Shown here one piece after another: positions 27,701 through 44,542 of a DNA stretch of 64,000 nucleotides. A program made the translations under genes and the position numbers. Numbering within the stretch: position 1 is the stretch's first letter; each line of letters begins with the position of its first letter. The notes below the pieces were generated by a model. It had not been told where the DNA came from. It did no database searches and was given only the letters and a program-made list of their open reading frames with translations. The stretch lies in NCBI RefSeq assembly GCF_014654365.1, contig NZ_BNAY01000001.1, forward strand, positions 186,001-250,000. Direction: 5' to 3'. Origin of the DNA: Amycolatopsis oliviviridis (GTDB lineage Bacteria; Actinomycetota; Actinomycetes; Mycobacteriales; Pseudonocardiaceae).

Positions 27701-30196
27701 GTCGTCGACGAACTCACCCTGGAGACACCGCTCGTGCTGTCCGGAACGGCCGATCGCGAGCTCCGCGTCGTCGTCGACGGCCAACGGGTGATCACCGTCC
27801 ACTCCCGGGGTGAGGGCGAAACCAGGTGGACACGCAACGCCGTCGGCGTCGCCGGGGCCGGCACCGGAGAAACCCGGCGGGAGGAAGACCTCGTCACGTG
27901 GCCGCCCGTGGGCGCGGTCCGGGTGCCCTTCGAACACGAGGTATGGAGCCGCGACGACATCCTGTTCGCGCAGGTGGAGCTCCCCGTGCCGGGCGGCGCG
28001 GACCGGTACCGGCTTCACCCTGCCTTGCTGCATGCCGCATTGCGCTCGATCGACCTCGGGCAGCTCGTCGACGACACCGGGTCAGGAGGCTGGCTGCCGT
28101 TCCGGTGCACGGAGATCCGCCTGAACCGGTCCGACGGCGAGGCCGGGCCTGTCGTGCTGCGCGTCCGTCTCGCCCCCGCCGGGAAGAACGTGCTGTCCGT
28201 GAGCATCGCGGATCAGCACGGCGCACCGGTCGGCGGCATCGGATCGATGAGTCTGCGGCCCGCGGACGCCGGACAGCTGACCGAGCTGAGCGTCGACCAC
28301 CGGGATTCGCTGTTCCGGGTCGACTGGGCCGACCTCGCGGTCCCATCCGGACCGGTGGCGGGCCGGTACGCCGTGGTGGGAGCGCCTGGCGCGCTCACCA
28401 CGTCACTGGCCAGGGGCGACGCCGTCTGCGCCGACCTCGCCGAGCTCGCTGCCTCCTGGGAGGCGATACCTCCGGTCGTCCTGGTGTGCGTCGATCGCGC
28501 AGCCGCCGACGACCCGCCCGCCGTCGTCGAGCGCGGTGTCCACCAGGTGCTGCGGTGGACCCAGGACTGGCTTGCCGGCGAACGGTTCTCCGGCTCACGC
28601 CTCGTTGTCGTGACGAGGGAGGCGGTCCACGACGACCAGGTCCCGCGTGCCGACCCCGCGGCCGCCGCCATCTGGGGATTCGTGCGCACCGCGCAGACCG
28701 AGCACCCGGGCCGGTTCACCCTCGTGGACATCGACGATCGACCCGGCTCGTGGGCTCGCGTCCCGGAGGCGGCGGCCACCGGACAACCTCAGCTCAAGCT
28801 CCGGGCAGGCGGCGTCACCATCCCGCGACTCGCACCCGAGACCTTCGGCGGCGGGACCGTGCCAGCCCTCGGGGCCGGCACGGTACTGATCACGGGAGGC
28901 ACCGGCGGCCTGGGTGCGTTGCTGGCCAGGCACCTGGTGACGCGCCACGGGACACGCCGGCTCGTGTTGACCAGCAGGCGCGGACCGGCGGCCGCCGCGG
29001 CGGCGGGGCTGCGGGAGGAGCTGACTGCGGCGGGCGCGCGGGTCGAGGTCGTGGCCTGCGACGTCACGGACCGCGCGGCCGTCGCCGGACTGATCGCCGG
29101 GATACCGGAGGAGTACCCGCTGACGGCGGTGATCCACTGCGCCGGGGTGCTGGACGACGGGGTCGTCGAGGCGCTGACCGGGGACCAGGTGGACACGGTG
29201 CTGGCGCCGAAGGTGCACGGCGCCTGGCACCTGCACGAGCTGACCAAGCACCTGGACCTGTCGGCGTTCGTGTCGTTCTCTTCGGTCGCGGGGGTGTTCG
29301 GGACGTCGGGGCAGGCCAACTACGCGGCGGCCAACGCGTTCCTCGACTGGCTGGCCGAAGCCCGCCGGGCGGCGGGGCTGCCCGCCACGTCGTTGTGCTG
29401 GGGGCTTTGGGCGGAGAAGACCGAGCAGATCGCCGACCTCGGCGCGGTGGACGTCGTACGCCTGCGACGGCAGGGTGTGCTGGGACTGTCGTCGGCGGAG
29501 GGGCTCGCGCTCTTCGACGCGGCGATCGCGCGGGACGAGCCGGTGCTGGTTCCCGCGCGTCTTGAGCTCCCGTCGTCCAGCGCGCCGGATGACGGCTACT
29601 CCCCGCTCCTCCGCGGCCTGATCGGGAGGCCCAGCGGCCCGGCGAGCCGTCCGCTCCCCGCCGCCGGGCTCGCACAGCGGGTCAGGTCGCTGCCGACGGC
29701 CGACGCGGAGGCGGTGCTGCTCGACGCCGTCCGGGCCCGGACCGCGCTCGTCCTCGGCCATTCCGGCACCGGGAGGATCGGGCCCGCGACGGCGTTCCGG
29801 GAGATGGGGATGGATTCGCTCACGGCGCTGGAGCTGCGGAACAAGCTGGCCGGGGACACCGGCCTGAAGCTGCCCGCCACGCTCGCGTTCGACTACCCGA
29901 ACCCGGGCACTCTCGCGCGGTTCCTGAACGCGAGCATCATCGAGCGACCCGGCGGCGACCCGGCATTTCCCGTCCACCGCTTGACCGAGGAGATCGAGTC
30001 GCTGGCCGCCCGGCTCGAGGGCGCGTTCCTCGATCTAGCCGAGGCGGACAGGGCCGCGATCACCTCCCGGCTCGGCGAACTGGCGGCCAGGGCCCGGTCC
30101 CTGGCGAGCGATGGATCACCGGCCGAGATGGCCGACCGGATCGGTTCGGCATCAGCTCGAGAGCTTCTTTCGCTGCTGGACAACGAGCTCGGCTAG
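24725..30196 (+). CDS. type I PKS extension module KS-AT-(DH*)-KR-ACP
   Basis: This 1823-residue protein starts at GTG with AGGGAGG upstream. An N-terminal coiled-coil docking helix is followed by KS (active Cys near 205 in TACSSS). The AT has GHSQGE near 658 and an odd GQGHS in place of YASH or HAFH; the Q in GHSQGE favours methylmalonyl. The DH-like region (about 920-1200) keeps [10 protein letters not shown], but the catalytic Asp is His (HPALLHAAL) and the YGPxF block is deleted, so dehydration is unlikely. The KR has GGTGGLG near 1387, LDD near 1474 (B type), Ser1520 and Tyr1533, and looks active. ACP serine is in GMDSL near 1697. The predicted result is a methyl-branched beta-hydroxy unit. 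Confidence 0.95.
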   Translation: MEEITKLRFYLQRAVRDAQALRERVRELEEPGREPVAVVGVGCRFPGGAGSPERLWDLVSGGVDAIGDFPPDRGWDAVHDPDPEARGRTYTRSGGFLSGVAEFDAEFFGLSPREALAMDPQQRLVLETSWEALERAGIRPDGLRGSATGVFTGLYGVDYGPRLGGAEAAEVEGFRLTGTLTSVASGRVAYVLGLEGPAVSIDTACSSSLVAVHQAVRSLRSGECTLALAGGVSVLSTPGLFVESARQRGLSMDGRCKAFADAADGTGFAEGAGVLVLERLSDARRNGRRIWAVIRGSAINQDGASNGLSAPNDLAQQWVIRAALADAGLPARDVDVVEAHGTGTVLGDPLEAQALLATYGQDRDSGRPLWLGSLKSNIGHTQAAAGVGGMIKMIMAMRHGVLPKTLHVDRPSTQVDWSAGAVELLTEARPWAGKADRPRRAGVSSFGISGTNAHLILEQAPGEAAPDPAAGIRGAVPWVLSARSAEAVREQALRLRDHVTAEHTTTAGFPVAGVGYSLVATRSLFEYRHVVVGADRDELLAGLTAVAEGNADRPGVVSGVAGPVGKTVFVFPGQGSQWVGMGRDLFESSPVFADRLRACAEALAPWVSWSLIDTVCGGPAAASLDRVDVVQPALFAVMVSLASVWRSLGVTPDAVIGHSQGEIAAACVAGALTLPDAARIVALRSRLLASIPQTGAMAGIVLPEPRVRELLARTGSRVGIAAVNGPYSTTVSGEAPAVRELVAICEAEGVLARWIPASGQGHSAVMDQFEDRLLDELDRITPVSSPVAFYSTVTGGRIDAAALDAAYWFRNLREPVRFEATTKQLLEHGHRAFIEVSPHPLVMANIREMLDATPGAGGVAVGSLRRGDGTQARLYRWAAQAFVAGVAMSWEGAFPGWDGRWVELPTYAFQRQRLWLGTPDESTAGSSSDHPLLDAVIDLSDDGVGSDVVGRGRLSTRRHPWLAGHVVHGVVVVPATVLVELAMWAAREVGCAVVDELTLETPLVLSGTADRELRVVVDGQRVITVHSRGEGETRWTRNAVGVAGAGTGETRREEDLVTWPPVGAVRVPFEHEVWSRDDILFAQVELPVPGGADRYRLHPALLHAALRSIDLGQLVDDTGSGGWLPFRCTEIRLNRSDGEAGPVVLRVRLAPAGKNVLSVSIADQHGAPVGGIGSMSLRPADAGQLTELSVDHRDSLFRVDWADLAVPSGPVAGRYAVVGAPGALTTSLARGDAVCADLAELAASWEAIPPVVLVCVDRAAADDPPAVVERGVHQVLRWTQDWLAGERFSGSRLVVVTREAVHDDQVPRADPAAAAIWGFVRTAQTEHPGRFTLVDIDDRPGSWARVPEAAATGQPQLKLRAGGVTIPRLAPETFGGGTVPALGAGTVLITGGTGGLGALLARHLVTRHGTRRLVLTSRRGPAAAAAAGLREELTAAGARVEVVACDVTDRAAVAGLIAGIPEEYPLTAVIHCAGVLDDGVVEALTGDQVDTVLAPKVHGAWHLHELTKHLDLSAFVSFSSVAGVFGTSGQANYAAANAFLDWLAEARRAAGLPATSLCWGLWAEKTEQIADLGAVDVVRLRRQGVLGLSSAEGLALFDAAIARDEPVLVPARLELPSSSAPDDGYSPLLRGLIGRPSGPASRPLPAAGLAQRVRSLPTADAEAVLLDAVRARTALVLGHSGTGRIGPATAFREMGMDSLTALELRNKLAGDTGLKLPATLAFDYPNPGTLARFLNASIIERPGGDPAFPVHRLTEEIESLAARLEGAFLDLAEADRAAITSRLGELAARARSLASDGSPAEMADRIGSASARELLSLLDNELG
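25883..26017 (+). repeat. 135-base direct repeat copy 1 (PKS KS region)
   Basis: This stretch of the KS domain is identical base for base with 31,368-31,502 in the next PKS gene, and the flanks stay very similar for another 90 or so bases upstream. The surrounding KS sequence differs much more, and the shared block uses less GC-biased third positions (TTG, CCC-AAG-ACG-TTG-CAT) than its neighbours. It looks like recent gene conversion or duplication between modules. Confidence 0.85.
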
Positions 30197-30203
30197 GGGA
30201 GCG

Positions 30204-36653
<6,450 letters not shown>

Positions 36654-36654
36654 C

Positions 36655-39600
36655 ATGACCGACTCCGCGGATCGCCCGGTGGCGAACGGGGACCGAGTCG
36701 AACGGGCGCTCCGCGCGCTGCTGGCGGAGCGCGACCGGCTGCGGCAGGAGAACGACGCGCTGAGAGCAGGCCGCGCCGAGCCGATCGCCGTGATCGCGAT
36801 GGCGTGCCGCTACCCGGGCGGAGTGTCCTCTCCCGAGGAGCTGTGGGAGGTGGTCCGCGGTGGCCGGGATGTCGTGGCCGGGTTCCCGGACGACCGGGGG
36901 TGGCGGGACGTGTACGACCCGGACCCCGATGCCACCGGCAGCTCGTACGTGCGCCACGGCGGTTTCCTGACGGACGTGGGCGGCTTCGACGCGGACTTCT
37001 TCGGCATCAGCCCGCGTGAGGCGCTGGCGGTCGATCCGCAGCACCGCCTGCTGCTGGAGACGTCGTGGGAGGTCTTCGAGCGGGCGGGCATCGTTCCCGC
37101 CGAGGTGCGAGGGACCGAGATCGGCGTCTTCACCGGGGTGAGCTCGTCGGAGTACGGGGTGCGGTTTCTGGCGGCGGGCAACGACGAGCTGGAGGGCTAC
37201 CTGCTGTACGGCAGCGCGCAGAGCGTCGCGGCCGGCCGGGTGGCGTACGAGCTGGGGCTGACCGGGCCGGCGGTCTCCGTGGACACGGCATGTTCGTCCT
37301 CGCTGGTGGCGACGCACCTGGCGGCGCAGTCACTGCGTCTGCGGGAGTGTTCGCTCGCGCTGGCCGGCGGAGTGTCGGTGATACCCACGCCCGCGCTCTT
37401 CGTGGAGTTCTCCCGGCAGCGCGCGGTGTCGGCCGACGGCCGGTGCAAGTCCTTCGCGGACGGCGCGGACGGCACCGGCTGGGCGGAGGGGGCAGGGGTG
37501 CTGCTGTTGGAGCGGTTGTCCGACGCCCGCCGCAACGGTCACCCGGTGCTGGCCGTCGTCCGGGGCTCCGCCGTGAACCAGGACGGCGCCAGCAACGGGC
37601 TGACCGCGCCCAGCGGCCTCGCCCAGGAGAAGGTGATCCGTCAGGCCCTGGCGAACGCCGGGGTCACCCGCACCGAGGTGGACGCGGTCGAGGCCCACGG
37701 CACCGGAACCAAGCTCGGCGACCCCGTCGAGGCGCACGCCCTGCTGGCGGCCTACGGACAGGACCGCGCGCCGGACCGGCCGCTTTGGCTGGGGTCCCTG
37801 AAGTCGAACCTCGGTCACACCCAGGCCGCCGCCGGCGTGGCCGGGGTCATCAAGCTGGTGCTGGCCATGCACCACGGTGTGCTGCCGAAGACCTTGCACG
37901 TGGCGGCGCCGTCCCGGCACGTGGACTGGTCCCGCGGCGCGGTCGAACTGCTGACGCGGGAGCGGGAATGGACCCGGGGGGCCGGTCCGCGGCGGGCCGG
38001 GGTGTCGTCGTTCGGGGTCAGCGGCACCAACGCGCACTTGATCCTCGAAGAGCCCGCGCGGGACCAGGCCGAGGAGCCGACGGCCCAGCACGGTCCGGTG
38101 CTCGGCGGGCTGGTGCCGTGGGCGGTCTCCGGCAAGGACGCGGTGGCCTTGGCAGGGCAGGCGGAGAAGCTGCGCGCGTTCGCCGTCGCCGCGCCGGACA
38201 GGGAAATCGCCGACATCGGCTGGTCCCTGGTGTCGAGCCGGACGCACTTCAAGTATCGCGCGGTCGTGCTGGGCCGCGACCGGGACGAGCTGCTGAGTGG
38301 GCTGACGTCGTTGCGTGACGGCGCCGAGTCCGCCGGGGTGGTGCACGGTGTCGCCGGGAACCCGGGTGGGGTGGTCTTCGTCTTCCCCGGGCAGGGGTCG
38401 CAGTGGGCCGGCATGGGCCGGGAGCTCTACGACACCTTCCCGGTTTTCGCGCAGGCGCTGGACGAGTGCGCCGCGGCCTTGGCCGAATGGGTCGACTGGC
38501 CGCTGCTCGACGTGCTGCGCGGCGTGCCGGGAGCGCCGGGACTGGACCGGGTGGACGTGGTTCAGCCGGTGTTGTTCTCGGTGATGGTCGCCATGGCCGC
38601 CCTGTGGCGCTCCTGGGGGGTGGAGCCGGCGGCGGTGGTAGGGCACAGCCAGGGCGAGATAGCCGCCGCCCGCGTCAGCGGTGCGCTGTCGCTGCGGGAC
38701 GCCACCAAGGTCGTGGCGTTGCGCAGCAAGGCACTGGTCGCCTTGACCGGTCGCGGCGGCATGGCCTCGGTCGCGCTGGCCGAGGACCTCGTGGCGGCGC
38801 GGCTCACGCCGTGGCAGGACCGGGTGGGCATCGCCGTGGTCAACGGACCCGGCTCGGTGGTGGTGTCCGGGGAACCGGGCGCCATCGACGAGTTCGTCGA
38901 GAAGATGAAGGCCGAAGGCGTGCAGGCGCGGCGGATAGCGGTGGATTACGCCTCCCACTCACACCAGGTGGCCCAGGTCCGCGACCAGGTGACCGGACCT
39001 CTCTCCGACGTGCGCCCGGCGACGTCGGCGCTGCCGTTCTACTCGACCTTGCTCGGCCATCGGATCGACACAGCGGAGCTGACCGGCGACTATTGGTACC
39101 GCAACCTGCGGGAAAGGGTCCACTTCGAATCCGCCGTCCGGCGGCTGGTCGCGGACGGCCTCCGGGTGTTCGTCGAGATGAGCCCGCACCCCGTGCTGGC
39201 CGCGCCGGTGCAGGAGATCACCGAGGACGTCGACGGCGCGGTGGTCCTGTCGTCGTCGCGACGAGGCGGGGGAGAGGTGGCGGCCGTCGCCGGCTCGCTG
39301 GCGCGACTGCACGTCCACGGCGGATCCGTCGACTGGTCCGCGGTCTTCGGGGCGCGGCGGCGGGTGGATCTGCCGACGTACGCGTTCCAGCGGAAGCGGT
39401 ACTGGCTGACTTCCTCGCCCGAGGCGGCCGCGGTGGCGGTGTCCCCGCCCGACGAGGATCACCCCGTCTCCCTGGCGGACCGGATCGCCACCCTCCCGCA
39501 CGGTGACGGGACGGCAGTCGTGCTGGACCACGTCCTGCGGAAGGTCGCCGTCGTACTCGGCCATCCCGCGGGCGAGACCTTGGACCCCGACCAGGAGTTC

Positions 39601-39777
39601 AAGCTGATCGGATTCGACTCGCTGCTGTCCGTGGAGTTGAGCAAGCGCCTGGCCGCGTCGACCGGGCTCAAGCTGAAGGCGACGCTGGTGCTGCGGTACC
39701 CGTCGCCGAGACTGATCGCCGGGCACCTCATGTCGTTGATGGCCGACCGCGATCGGCCGTGGTCTCCCGTGCCCTGA
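36655..39777 (+). CDS. type I PKS extension module KS-AT-ACP
   Basis: This 1040-residue module follows the previous stop by one base. An N-terminal docking helix precedes KS (Cys in TACSSS near 212, [18 protein letters not shown]). The AT has GHSQGE near 663 and YASHS near 764, the textbook methylmalonyl signature. The ACP follows directly with IGFDSLLS, serine near 988. There is no KR, DH or ER, so the last extension leaves an alpha-methyl-beta-keto thioester. As the final PKS gene before an NRPS condensation domain, it should deliver the finished acyl chain for amide formation. A beta-keto group at this position is what allows hemiketal closure by the hydroxyl from the first extension. Confidence 0.95.
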   Translation: MTDSADRPVANGDRVERALRALLAERDRLRQENDALRAGRAEPIAVIAMACRYPGGVSSPEELWEVVRGGRDVVAGFPDDRGWRDVYDPDPDATGSSYVRHGGFLTDVGGFDADFFGISPREALAVDPQHRLLLETSWEVFERAGIVPAEVRGTEIGVFTGVSSSEYGVRFLAAGNDELEGYLLYGSAQSVAAGRVAYELGLTGPAVSVDTACSSSLVATHLAAQSLRLRECSLALAGGVSVIPTPALFVEFSRQRAVSADGRCKSFADGADGTGWAEGAGVLLLERLSDARRNGHPVLAVVRGSAVNQDGASNGLTAPSGLAQEKVIRQALANAGVTRTEVDAVEAHGTGTKLGDPVEAHALLAAYGQDRAPDRPLWLGSLKSNLGHTQAAAGVAGVIKLVLAMHHGVLPKTLHVAAPSRHVDWSRGAVELLTREREWTRGAGPRRAGVSSFGVSGTNAHLILEEPARDQAEEPTAQHGPVLGGLVPWAVSGKDAVALAGQAEKLRAFAVAAPDREIADIGWSLVSSRTHFKYRAVVLGRDRDELLSGLTSLRDGAESAGVVHGVAGNPGGVVFVFPGQGSQWAGMGRELYDTFPVFAQALDECAAALAEWVDWPLLDVLRGVPGAPGLDRVDVVQPVLFSVMVAMAALWRSWGVEPAAVVGHSQGEIAAARVSGALSLRDATKVVALRSKALVALTGRGGMASVALAEDLVAARLTPWQDRVGIAVVNGPGSVVVSGEPGAIDEFVEKMKAEGVQARRIAVDYASHSHQVAQVRDQVTGPLSDVRPATSALPFYSTLLGHRIDTAELTGDYWYRNLRERVHFESAVRRLVADGLRVFVEMSPHPVLAAPVQEITEDVDGAVVLSSSRRGGGEVAAVAGSLARLHVHGGSVDWSAVFGARRRVDLPTYAFQRKRYWLTSSPEAAAVAVSPPDEDHPVSLADRIATLPHGDGTAVVLDHVLRKVAVVLGHPAGETLDPDQEFKLIGFDSLLSVELSKRLAASTGLKLKATLVLRYPSPRLIAGHLMSLMADRDRPWSPVP

Positions 39778-39799
39778 ACGCTTTCCGTCCGGTTGGACC

Positions 39800-39815
39800 G
39801 TCCTGTCGACAGGAC
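39800..39815. promoter_or_regulatory. 16-base perfect palindrome before NRPS gene
   Basis: GTCCTGTCGACAGGAC is a perfect 16-base palindrome in the 67-base gap between the last PKS gene and the C-A*-T gene, about 30 bases before the start codon. It might be an operator or a small hairpin affecting translation of the downstream gene. No T-run follows, so a terminator is unlikely. Confidence 0.4.
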
Positions 39816-39844
39816 ACCGCGAGTTCTCCGAGGAGATGGTCTGT

Positions 39845-42800
39845 GTGCGTTCGCTCAGTGCGTCGTCCGCGCAGCGAGGCTTGTGGCTGGCGCAGAGGAT
39901 GTCTCCGGACACGCTGAACCACCCGCTGTTCCTGTGGGACGTGGACGGCGAGTTGGACACGGCCGTCATGGCGGCCGCGTTCCGGCACGTGCTCGCCGAG
40001 GCGGAGGTGCTGCGGGCCGGCTTCGTCGACGACGGCGGCGAGCTGCGGCTGGTGTCCCGGGAGCCGGCGGACTGGCAGCCGTTCCTCCTGGACCTGCGCG
40101 ACGCGGCCGATCCCGAGCAGGCGGCCCGCGAGGCGCTGGCCGACCTGGTGAGGCAGCCGTTCGACCTGGAGCGCGACGTGCTGCTGCGGCTGGGTGTGGT
40201 CAGGCTCGCGGCGGCCCGCTCTCTCGTGGTGATCACCTACCACCATCTCGTGTCGGACGGGTACGGCGCGGGAGGCCTGCTGTCGCGGCGCCTCGCGGAC
40301 GTCTATACGGCGATGGTGCGGGGCACGCGGGTACCGGACCTGCCACAGCCGTGGACCGCCGAGCCGTTCGCGGCCGAGGCGGCGGCGTACCGCGCCTCCC
40401 CGGCGTTCGCCGAGGACACGGAGTTCTGGCGCACCTACCTGGCCGGCGCGCCCGCACCCGCGCGGATCCCGCCGCCCGCCCTGTCCGAAGCGGCGCGGTC
40501 GGCACTGTCCGAACCGGTGAGCGGCGCCGACCGCTGGTCGGAGCCGGCAGGCGCCATCGGCATGACGAGCCGGACGCTGACCGTCGCGCGTGCCGAGGCG
40601 GACGCGTGGACCGAGGCGGCGAAGTCCATGGGCGTGTGGATGTCCTCGCTGCTGGCCGCGGCGTTGGCGGTGTACCTGCGGCATCGCTGCGATCGTCCCG
40701 AGCTCCTCTTTTCGCTGGCCGTGGGCAACCGGGCCGGAGTGGCGAGCGGGATCCCCGGCCTGGCGGTGAACGTGGTGCCGGTCCGGGTGCGAGTGCCGCT
40801 CGGCGCGACCTTCGCCGAGATCGTCGAGGCGGTCATCGACGAGACGTACGCGATCGCCGGGCACACCGCCCACCACTACTCCGACATCCAGCGCGTGAGC
40901 GGAGCCGTCCTGAGCGGCCGCAGCTGTTTCGGTGCCGTCCTCAACGTCGTCGAACTCGGGGAGCAGCTCCACTTCGACGGCAGTCCGGCGCGCCACGTCA
41001 GCGCGACGATCGGGGCTTTCGACGAACTGTCGGTCACCACCTACACCGACGGCAGTGCCGACAGCGACCTGTTCATCCGGCTCGACGCCCCCGCGGGCCT
41101 GTACTCCCGCGCGGAGCTGCGTTTCCTCGGCGAGGAGCTGATCGCGTACCTCCATGGCCTGACGGCCGCCCCCGCGCGGCCGGTCGGTGCCGTGGACGTG
41201 CCGAGCACCGCCGAACGGGACCGGGTGCCGACCGCGCCGGTCCTCGCGGAGGCGTCGGTTCCGGGGGTGACGGTTCCGGAGCTGTTCGCCCGGCAGGTGT
41301 CGCGGTCTCCCGACGCCGTCGCGGTGGTGGACGGGAACTTGGCGGTCTCGTACCGGGTGCTGGACGAGCGGTCGAGCCTGCTGGCCGCGGCGCTGCGACG
41401 CAGGCAGGTCCGAGCCGAGACGGTCGTGGCGGTGGCGATGCCTCGATCGGTGGACCTGGCCGTCGCCCTGCTCGCGGTGACGAAAGCGGGCGCTGCTTAC
41501 CTGCTGATCGACCCCGTGTTGCCCGCGGCCCGGATCAGGTCGATGGTCGCCGGATCCTCGGCGCGCGTGCTGCTAACCGGCGCGACGGCGGCAGGGGCGT
41601 CGCTCGCCGCGCCGGACGTGCCGGTGATCCCGTTCGACGACCTCTGCCAGGACTCCGATGGCGTACCTGAGGTCCCGGCCCCGCCGCACGTGGACAACCT
41701 GGTGGCCGTGAAGCCCGGCTCCGGTGCGGCCACCGGCGTCGAGGTGACGCACCGGAACCTGCGGCGGCTGGTCACCGACCGCGGCCCGCGCACCGTGCTT
41801 TGGCACTCCCCGCACAGCAGCGACGGGTTCGCCCTCGAGTGGTGGGGAGCCGTGCTGAACGGCGGACGGGTGGTGGTGGCTCCGCCCGGAGAGCCGGACA
41901 CCGGCACGCTGAACAGGATTTGCACGGCGAACGACATCTCCGCGATGTGGCTGCCTGCCGGCCTGTTCTCGGCGATCGCGGCGGAACGCCCCGCGTGGCT
42001 CGCCGGGCTGCGCGAGGTGTGGACCGGTGGTGACCGGGTGCCCGCGGCCGCCATGCGGCGGGTGCGGGACGCCTGCCCCGATCTCACGATCGTCGTCGAT
42101 CACGGTTCGGCGGAGACGGCCGTCCTCGGCTGGCCGGGCGAGGACGAACCGGCACCCGGCACGGGCGAAACGGCTCTCTACGTCCTGGGGCCGGGTTTGA
42201 CGCCGGTCCCGGCAGGCGTGGCCGGTGAGCTGTACGTGGCCGGGTCCGGCGTGGCGCGGGGCTACCGCGGGCGGCCGGGGCTGACCGCGGAGCGGTTCGT
42301 ACCGTGCCCGTTCGGTGCGCCCGGCGGGCTCATGTACCGGACCGGCGACCGGGTCCGGTGGGGTACCGGCGGCCGCCTGGAACACGTCGGCCGGACCGGC
42401 GGCGAGGCAGAGATCCGAGGCGAACTGGTCGAGCCCGCCCGGATCGAGGAGGTGTTGTCCGAGCACCCCGGGCCGGCCCGGTCGGTGGTGGTCGCGAGGG
42501 AGGACGCCGCCGGGCAGCGGCGGCTGGTGGCCTACGTGGTCCCGGTGCGCGACCGCAGCCTCTCCGAAGCCGAGCTCCGCCGGTTCGCCACGGACCGGCT
42601 GCCGGAAACCATGGTGCCCTCGGTGTTCGAGGTGGTGGAGAGCCTGCCGGAGACACCCGGCGGGAGGGTCGACCCGGCGCGGCTGCCGGACCCCACGTTC
42701 GACGACCGGCGGCACCGGGCACCGCGCGACCATTCCGAGCAGGTGCTGGCCGAGGCGTTCGCCGAGGTGCTCGAGCTGAACCGGGTGGTGGGCATCGACG

Positions 42801-43003
42801 ACGACTTCTTCGATCTCGGCGGCAACTCGCTGCGCGCGATCAGGCTGGTCGGTCTGATCCGGACGACGTTGAACGTCGAGTTGTCCATCCGGACGTTGTT
42901 CGCGGCACGCACCATCGCCGGTCTGTCGGATCGGTGGAAGGACCTCGCCGCGTCGAGCAGGCCTGCGTTGCGACGCAGGACGAGGGACGGCGAAATGCTC
43001 TGA
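39845..43003 (+). CDS. NRPS C-A*-T with degenerate adenylation domain
   Basis: This 1052-residue protein receives the polyketide chain. The C domain (about 1-430) is intact, with HHLVSDG near 132-138. The A domain has lost key parts: the A3 loop reads VKPGSGAATGVEV instead of YTSGSTGxPKG, the YGPTE core is DHGSAETA, and the A10 lysine is Arg in PGGRVD. The A8 MYRTGD is kept. It is therefore unlikely to activate an amino acid. The T domain is normal (LGGNSLRA, serine near 994). Its aminoacyl group must come from elsewhere, most simply from the free A and PCP downstream. The GTG at 39,845 is spaced 9 bases from GAGGAG; an ATG at 39,836 abuts that site and is less likely. Confidence 0.92.
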   Translation: MRSLSASSAQRGLWLAQRMSPDTLNHPLFLWDVDGELDTAVMAAAFRHVLAEAEVLRAGFVDDGGELRLVSREPADWQPFLLDLRDAADPEQAAREALADLVRQPFDLERDVLLRLGVVRLAAARSLVVITYHHLVSDGYGAGGLLSRRLADVYTAMVRGTRVPDLPQPWTAEPFAAEAAAYRASPAFAEDTEFWRTYLAGAPAPARIPPPALSEAARSALSEPVSGADRWSEPAGAIGMTSRTLTVARAEADAWTEAAKSMGVWMSSLLAAALAVYLRHRCDRPELLFSLAVGNRAGVASGIPGLAVNVVPVRVRVPLGATFAEIVEAVIDETYAIAGHTAHHYSDIQRVSGAVLSGRSCFGAVLNVVELGEQLHFDGSPARHVSATIGAFDELSVTTYTDGSADSDLFIRLDAPAGLYSRAELRFLGEELIAYLHGLTAAPARPVGAVDVPSTAERDRVPTAPVLAEASVPGVTVPELFARQVSRSPDAVAVVDGNLAVSYRVLDERSSLLAAALRRRQVRAETVVAVAMPRSVDLAVALLAVTKAGAAYLLIDPVLPAARIRSMVAGSSARVLLTGATAAGASLAAPDVPVIPFDDLCQDSDGVPEVPAPPHVDNLVAVKPGSGAATGVEVTHRNLRRLVTDRGPRTVLWHSPHSSDGFALEWWGAVLNGGRVVVAPPGEPDTGTLNRICTANDISAMWLPAGLFSAIAAERPAWLAGLREVWTGGDRVPAAAMRRVRDACPDLTIVVDHGSAETAVLGWPGEDEPAPGTGETALYVLGPGLTPVPAGVAGELYVAGSGVARGYRGRPGLTAERFVPCPFGAPGGLMYRTGDRVRWGTGGRLEHVGRTGGEAEIRGELVEPARIEEVLSEHPGPARSVVVAREDAAGQRRLVAYVVPVRDRSLSEAELRRFATDRLPETMVPSVFEVVESLPETPGGRVDPARLPDPTFDDRRHRAPRDHSEQVLAEAFAEVLELNRVVGIDDDFFDLGGNSLRAIRLVGLIRTTLNVELSIRTLFAARTIAGLSDRWKDLAASSRPALRRRTRDGEML

Positions 43004-43147
43004 GCGTTCGTCTGTCGCCCAGTGCCGGTCAGGACTGCCCGGAGAAGCGATCCTGAGATATCGTCATTTCCAACCTCGGCCGTCCCGAAATCGAAGAATG
43101 ACGGGCAAGTGCCGATCCCATCGATTGTCTGTCTTTCTTGGAGAGCG

Positions 43148-43160
43148 CGACCACTGGTCG
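43148..43160. promoter_or_regulatory. short inverted repeat before N-hydroxylase gene
   Basis: CGACCA-C-TGGTCG is a perfect dyad with 6-base arms, in the 207-base gap before the N-hydroxylase gene. The gap is less GC-rich than its surroundings and could hold an internal promoter. No iron-box-like sequence was seen, so siderophore-type iron control is not indicated. Confidence 0.3.
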
Positions 43161-43210
43161 AAGACGCGAACTCCGTCCACCGTGCAGCCATGCCAGCGGG
43201 GGAATTCTCT

Positions 43211-44542
43211 ATGAGTGATCGTGGACATGAGATCTACGACGTGGTCGGCATCGGGTTCGGCCCGTCCAACCTGTCGCTGGCCATCGCCATCGAGGAGTAC
43301 GGGGCGGGCGGGCCGGGAAATGGGATCAGCAGCCTGTTCTTCGAACGTCAGGCTTCTTTCGGCTGGCATCGCAATATGTTGCTGCCGTCGGCGACGATGC
43401 AGATATCCTTTCTCAAGGATCTGGTCACCATTCGAAATCCGACGTCTAGTTTCAGCTTCGTCGCGTACCTGCAGGCGTCGGGCCGGCTCCCGCAGTTCGT
43501 CAACAAGCAGGATTTCTTCCCCACCCGCCGCGAATTCCACTCCTATCTCGAGTGGGCGCAGGCTCGGGTGTCCGACCGCGTCGCCTACGGCTCGGAGGTC
43601 ACGTCGATCCGGCTGCCGGCGGGCGAGGCCCCGGACCACCTGCTGCTGGAGATCGCGGACGACACCGGCCGCCGCATGGTCGGGGCACGGAACGTGGTGA
43701 TCTCGACGGGGTTGGTACCGAGCCTGCCCGAGGGGATCGATCGTGACGAACGCGTGTGGCACAGCTGCGATTTCCTGGAGCAGTACCGGCGGATGAACCC
43801 CAGGATCCTGCGCCGGGTCGCGGTGGCCGGTGCCGGTCAGAGCGCAGCCGAGATCACCCGGTTCCTGTACGACGAACTGCCTCACGCCGAGGTCTACGCG
43901 GTCATCCCGTCCTACGGCTACTCCGTCGCGGACGACACGCCCTTCGCGAACCAGGTCTTCGACCGAGCGGCCGTCGACGACTTCTACTTCGGCACCGAGC
44001 AGACGCGCGAGGCGTTCTGGCGGTACCACCGCAACACCAACTACTCGGTCGTCGACGACGAGGTGATCAGGGAGCTGTACCGCAGGTCCTACGACGACGA
44101 CGTGCTGGGAGTCAGGCGCCTGCGGTTCCTCAACCTGACGAGGGTCACCGGTGCCAAACGTGCGGGCGAGGAGACCCGGATCTCGCTGCAGGCGGGGGAG
44201 GACGGCGAGGTGCGTGAACTCGACGTCGACGCGCTCGTGTGCGCGACCGGCTACCGCGCGATGGAGCCGGCGGGTCTGCTCGGCGATCTCGACCGGCACT
44301 GCCTGCGCGACGAAGCGGGCCGGTACCAGGTCGACCGGGACTATCGCCTCGTCACAGTGCCCGAGGTGCGGTGCGGCATCTACCTCCAGGGCGGTACCGA
44401 GCACACGCACGGCCTGATCTCCTCGCTGCTGTCGGCCATCGCGGTGCGAAGCGGCGAGATCGTCGAATCGATCGTCTCCCGGCGGGTCGGCGACAACGTC
44501 GATGGCGCCGTTCCCGCCGAGGCAGGGAGCGACCTCCGGTGA
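43211..44542 (+). CDS. L-ornithine/L-lysine N-monooxygenase (SidA/PvdA/KtzI type)
   Basis: This 443-residue flavoprotein N-hydroxylase has an N-terminal FAD motif GIGFGPSNLSLAIA, the family's MQISFLKDLVTIRNPTSSFSF stretch, NADPH motif VAGAGQSAAE near 205 and the CATGY block near 345. The family hydroxylates the side-chain amine of free ornithine or lysine with FAD, NADPH and O2. In hexadepsipeptide clusters a close relative makes N5-hydroxyornithine for piperazic acid. The partner heme enzyme (KtzT type) was not found in this window. Alternatives are a hydroxamate residue or N-hydroxylation of another amine. The ATG at 43,211 sits 8 bases after GGGGGA. Its stop overlaps the thioesterase start as GTGA. 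Confidence 0.92.
   Translation: MSDRGHEIYDVVGIGFGPSNLSLAIAIEEYGAGGPGNGISSLFFERQASFGWHRNMLLPSATMQISFLKDLVTIRNPTSSFSFVAYLQASGRLPQFVNKQDFFPTRREFHSYLEWAQARVSDRVAYGSEVTSIRLPAGEAPDHLLLEIADDTGRRMVGARNVVISTGLVPSLPEGIDRDERVWHSCDFLEQYRRMNPRILRRVAVAGAGQSAAEITRFLYDELPHAEVYAVIPSYGYSVADDTPFANQVFDRAAVDDFYFGTEQTREAFWRYHRNTNYSVVDDEVIRELYRRSYDDDVLGVRRLRFLNLTRVTGAKRAGEETRISLQAGEDGEVRELDVDALVCATGYRAMEPAGLLGDLDRHCLRDEAGRYQVDRDYRLVTVPEVRCGIYLQGGTEHTHGLISSLLSAIAVRSGEIVESIVSRRVGDNVDGAVPAEAGSDLR

Noticed and set aside
43211..44542. Iron-regulated siderophore cluster
   Set aside because: No iron-box, no siderophore transporter and no hydroxamate acyltransferase were seen; the N-hydroxylase is embedded in a PKS/NRPS operon.
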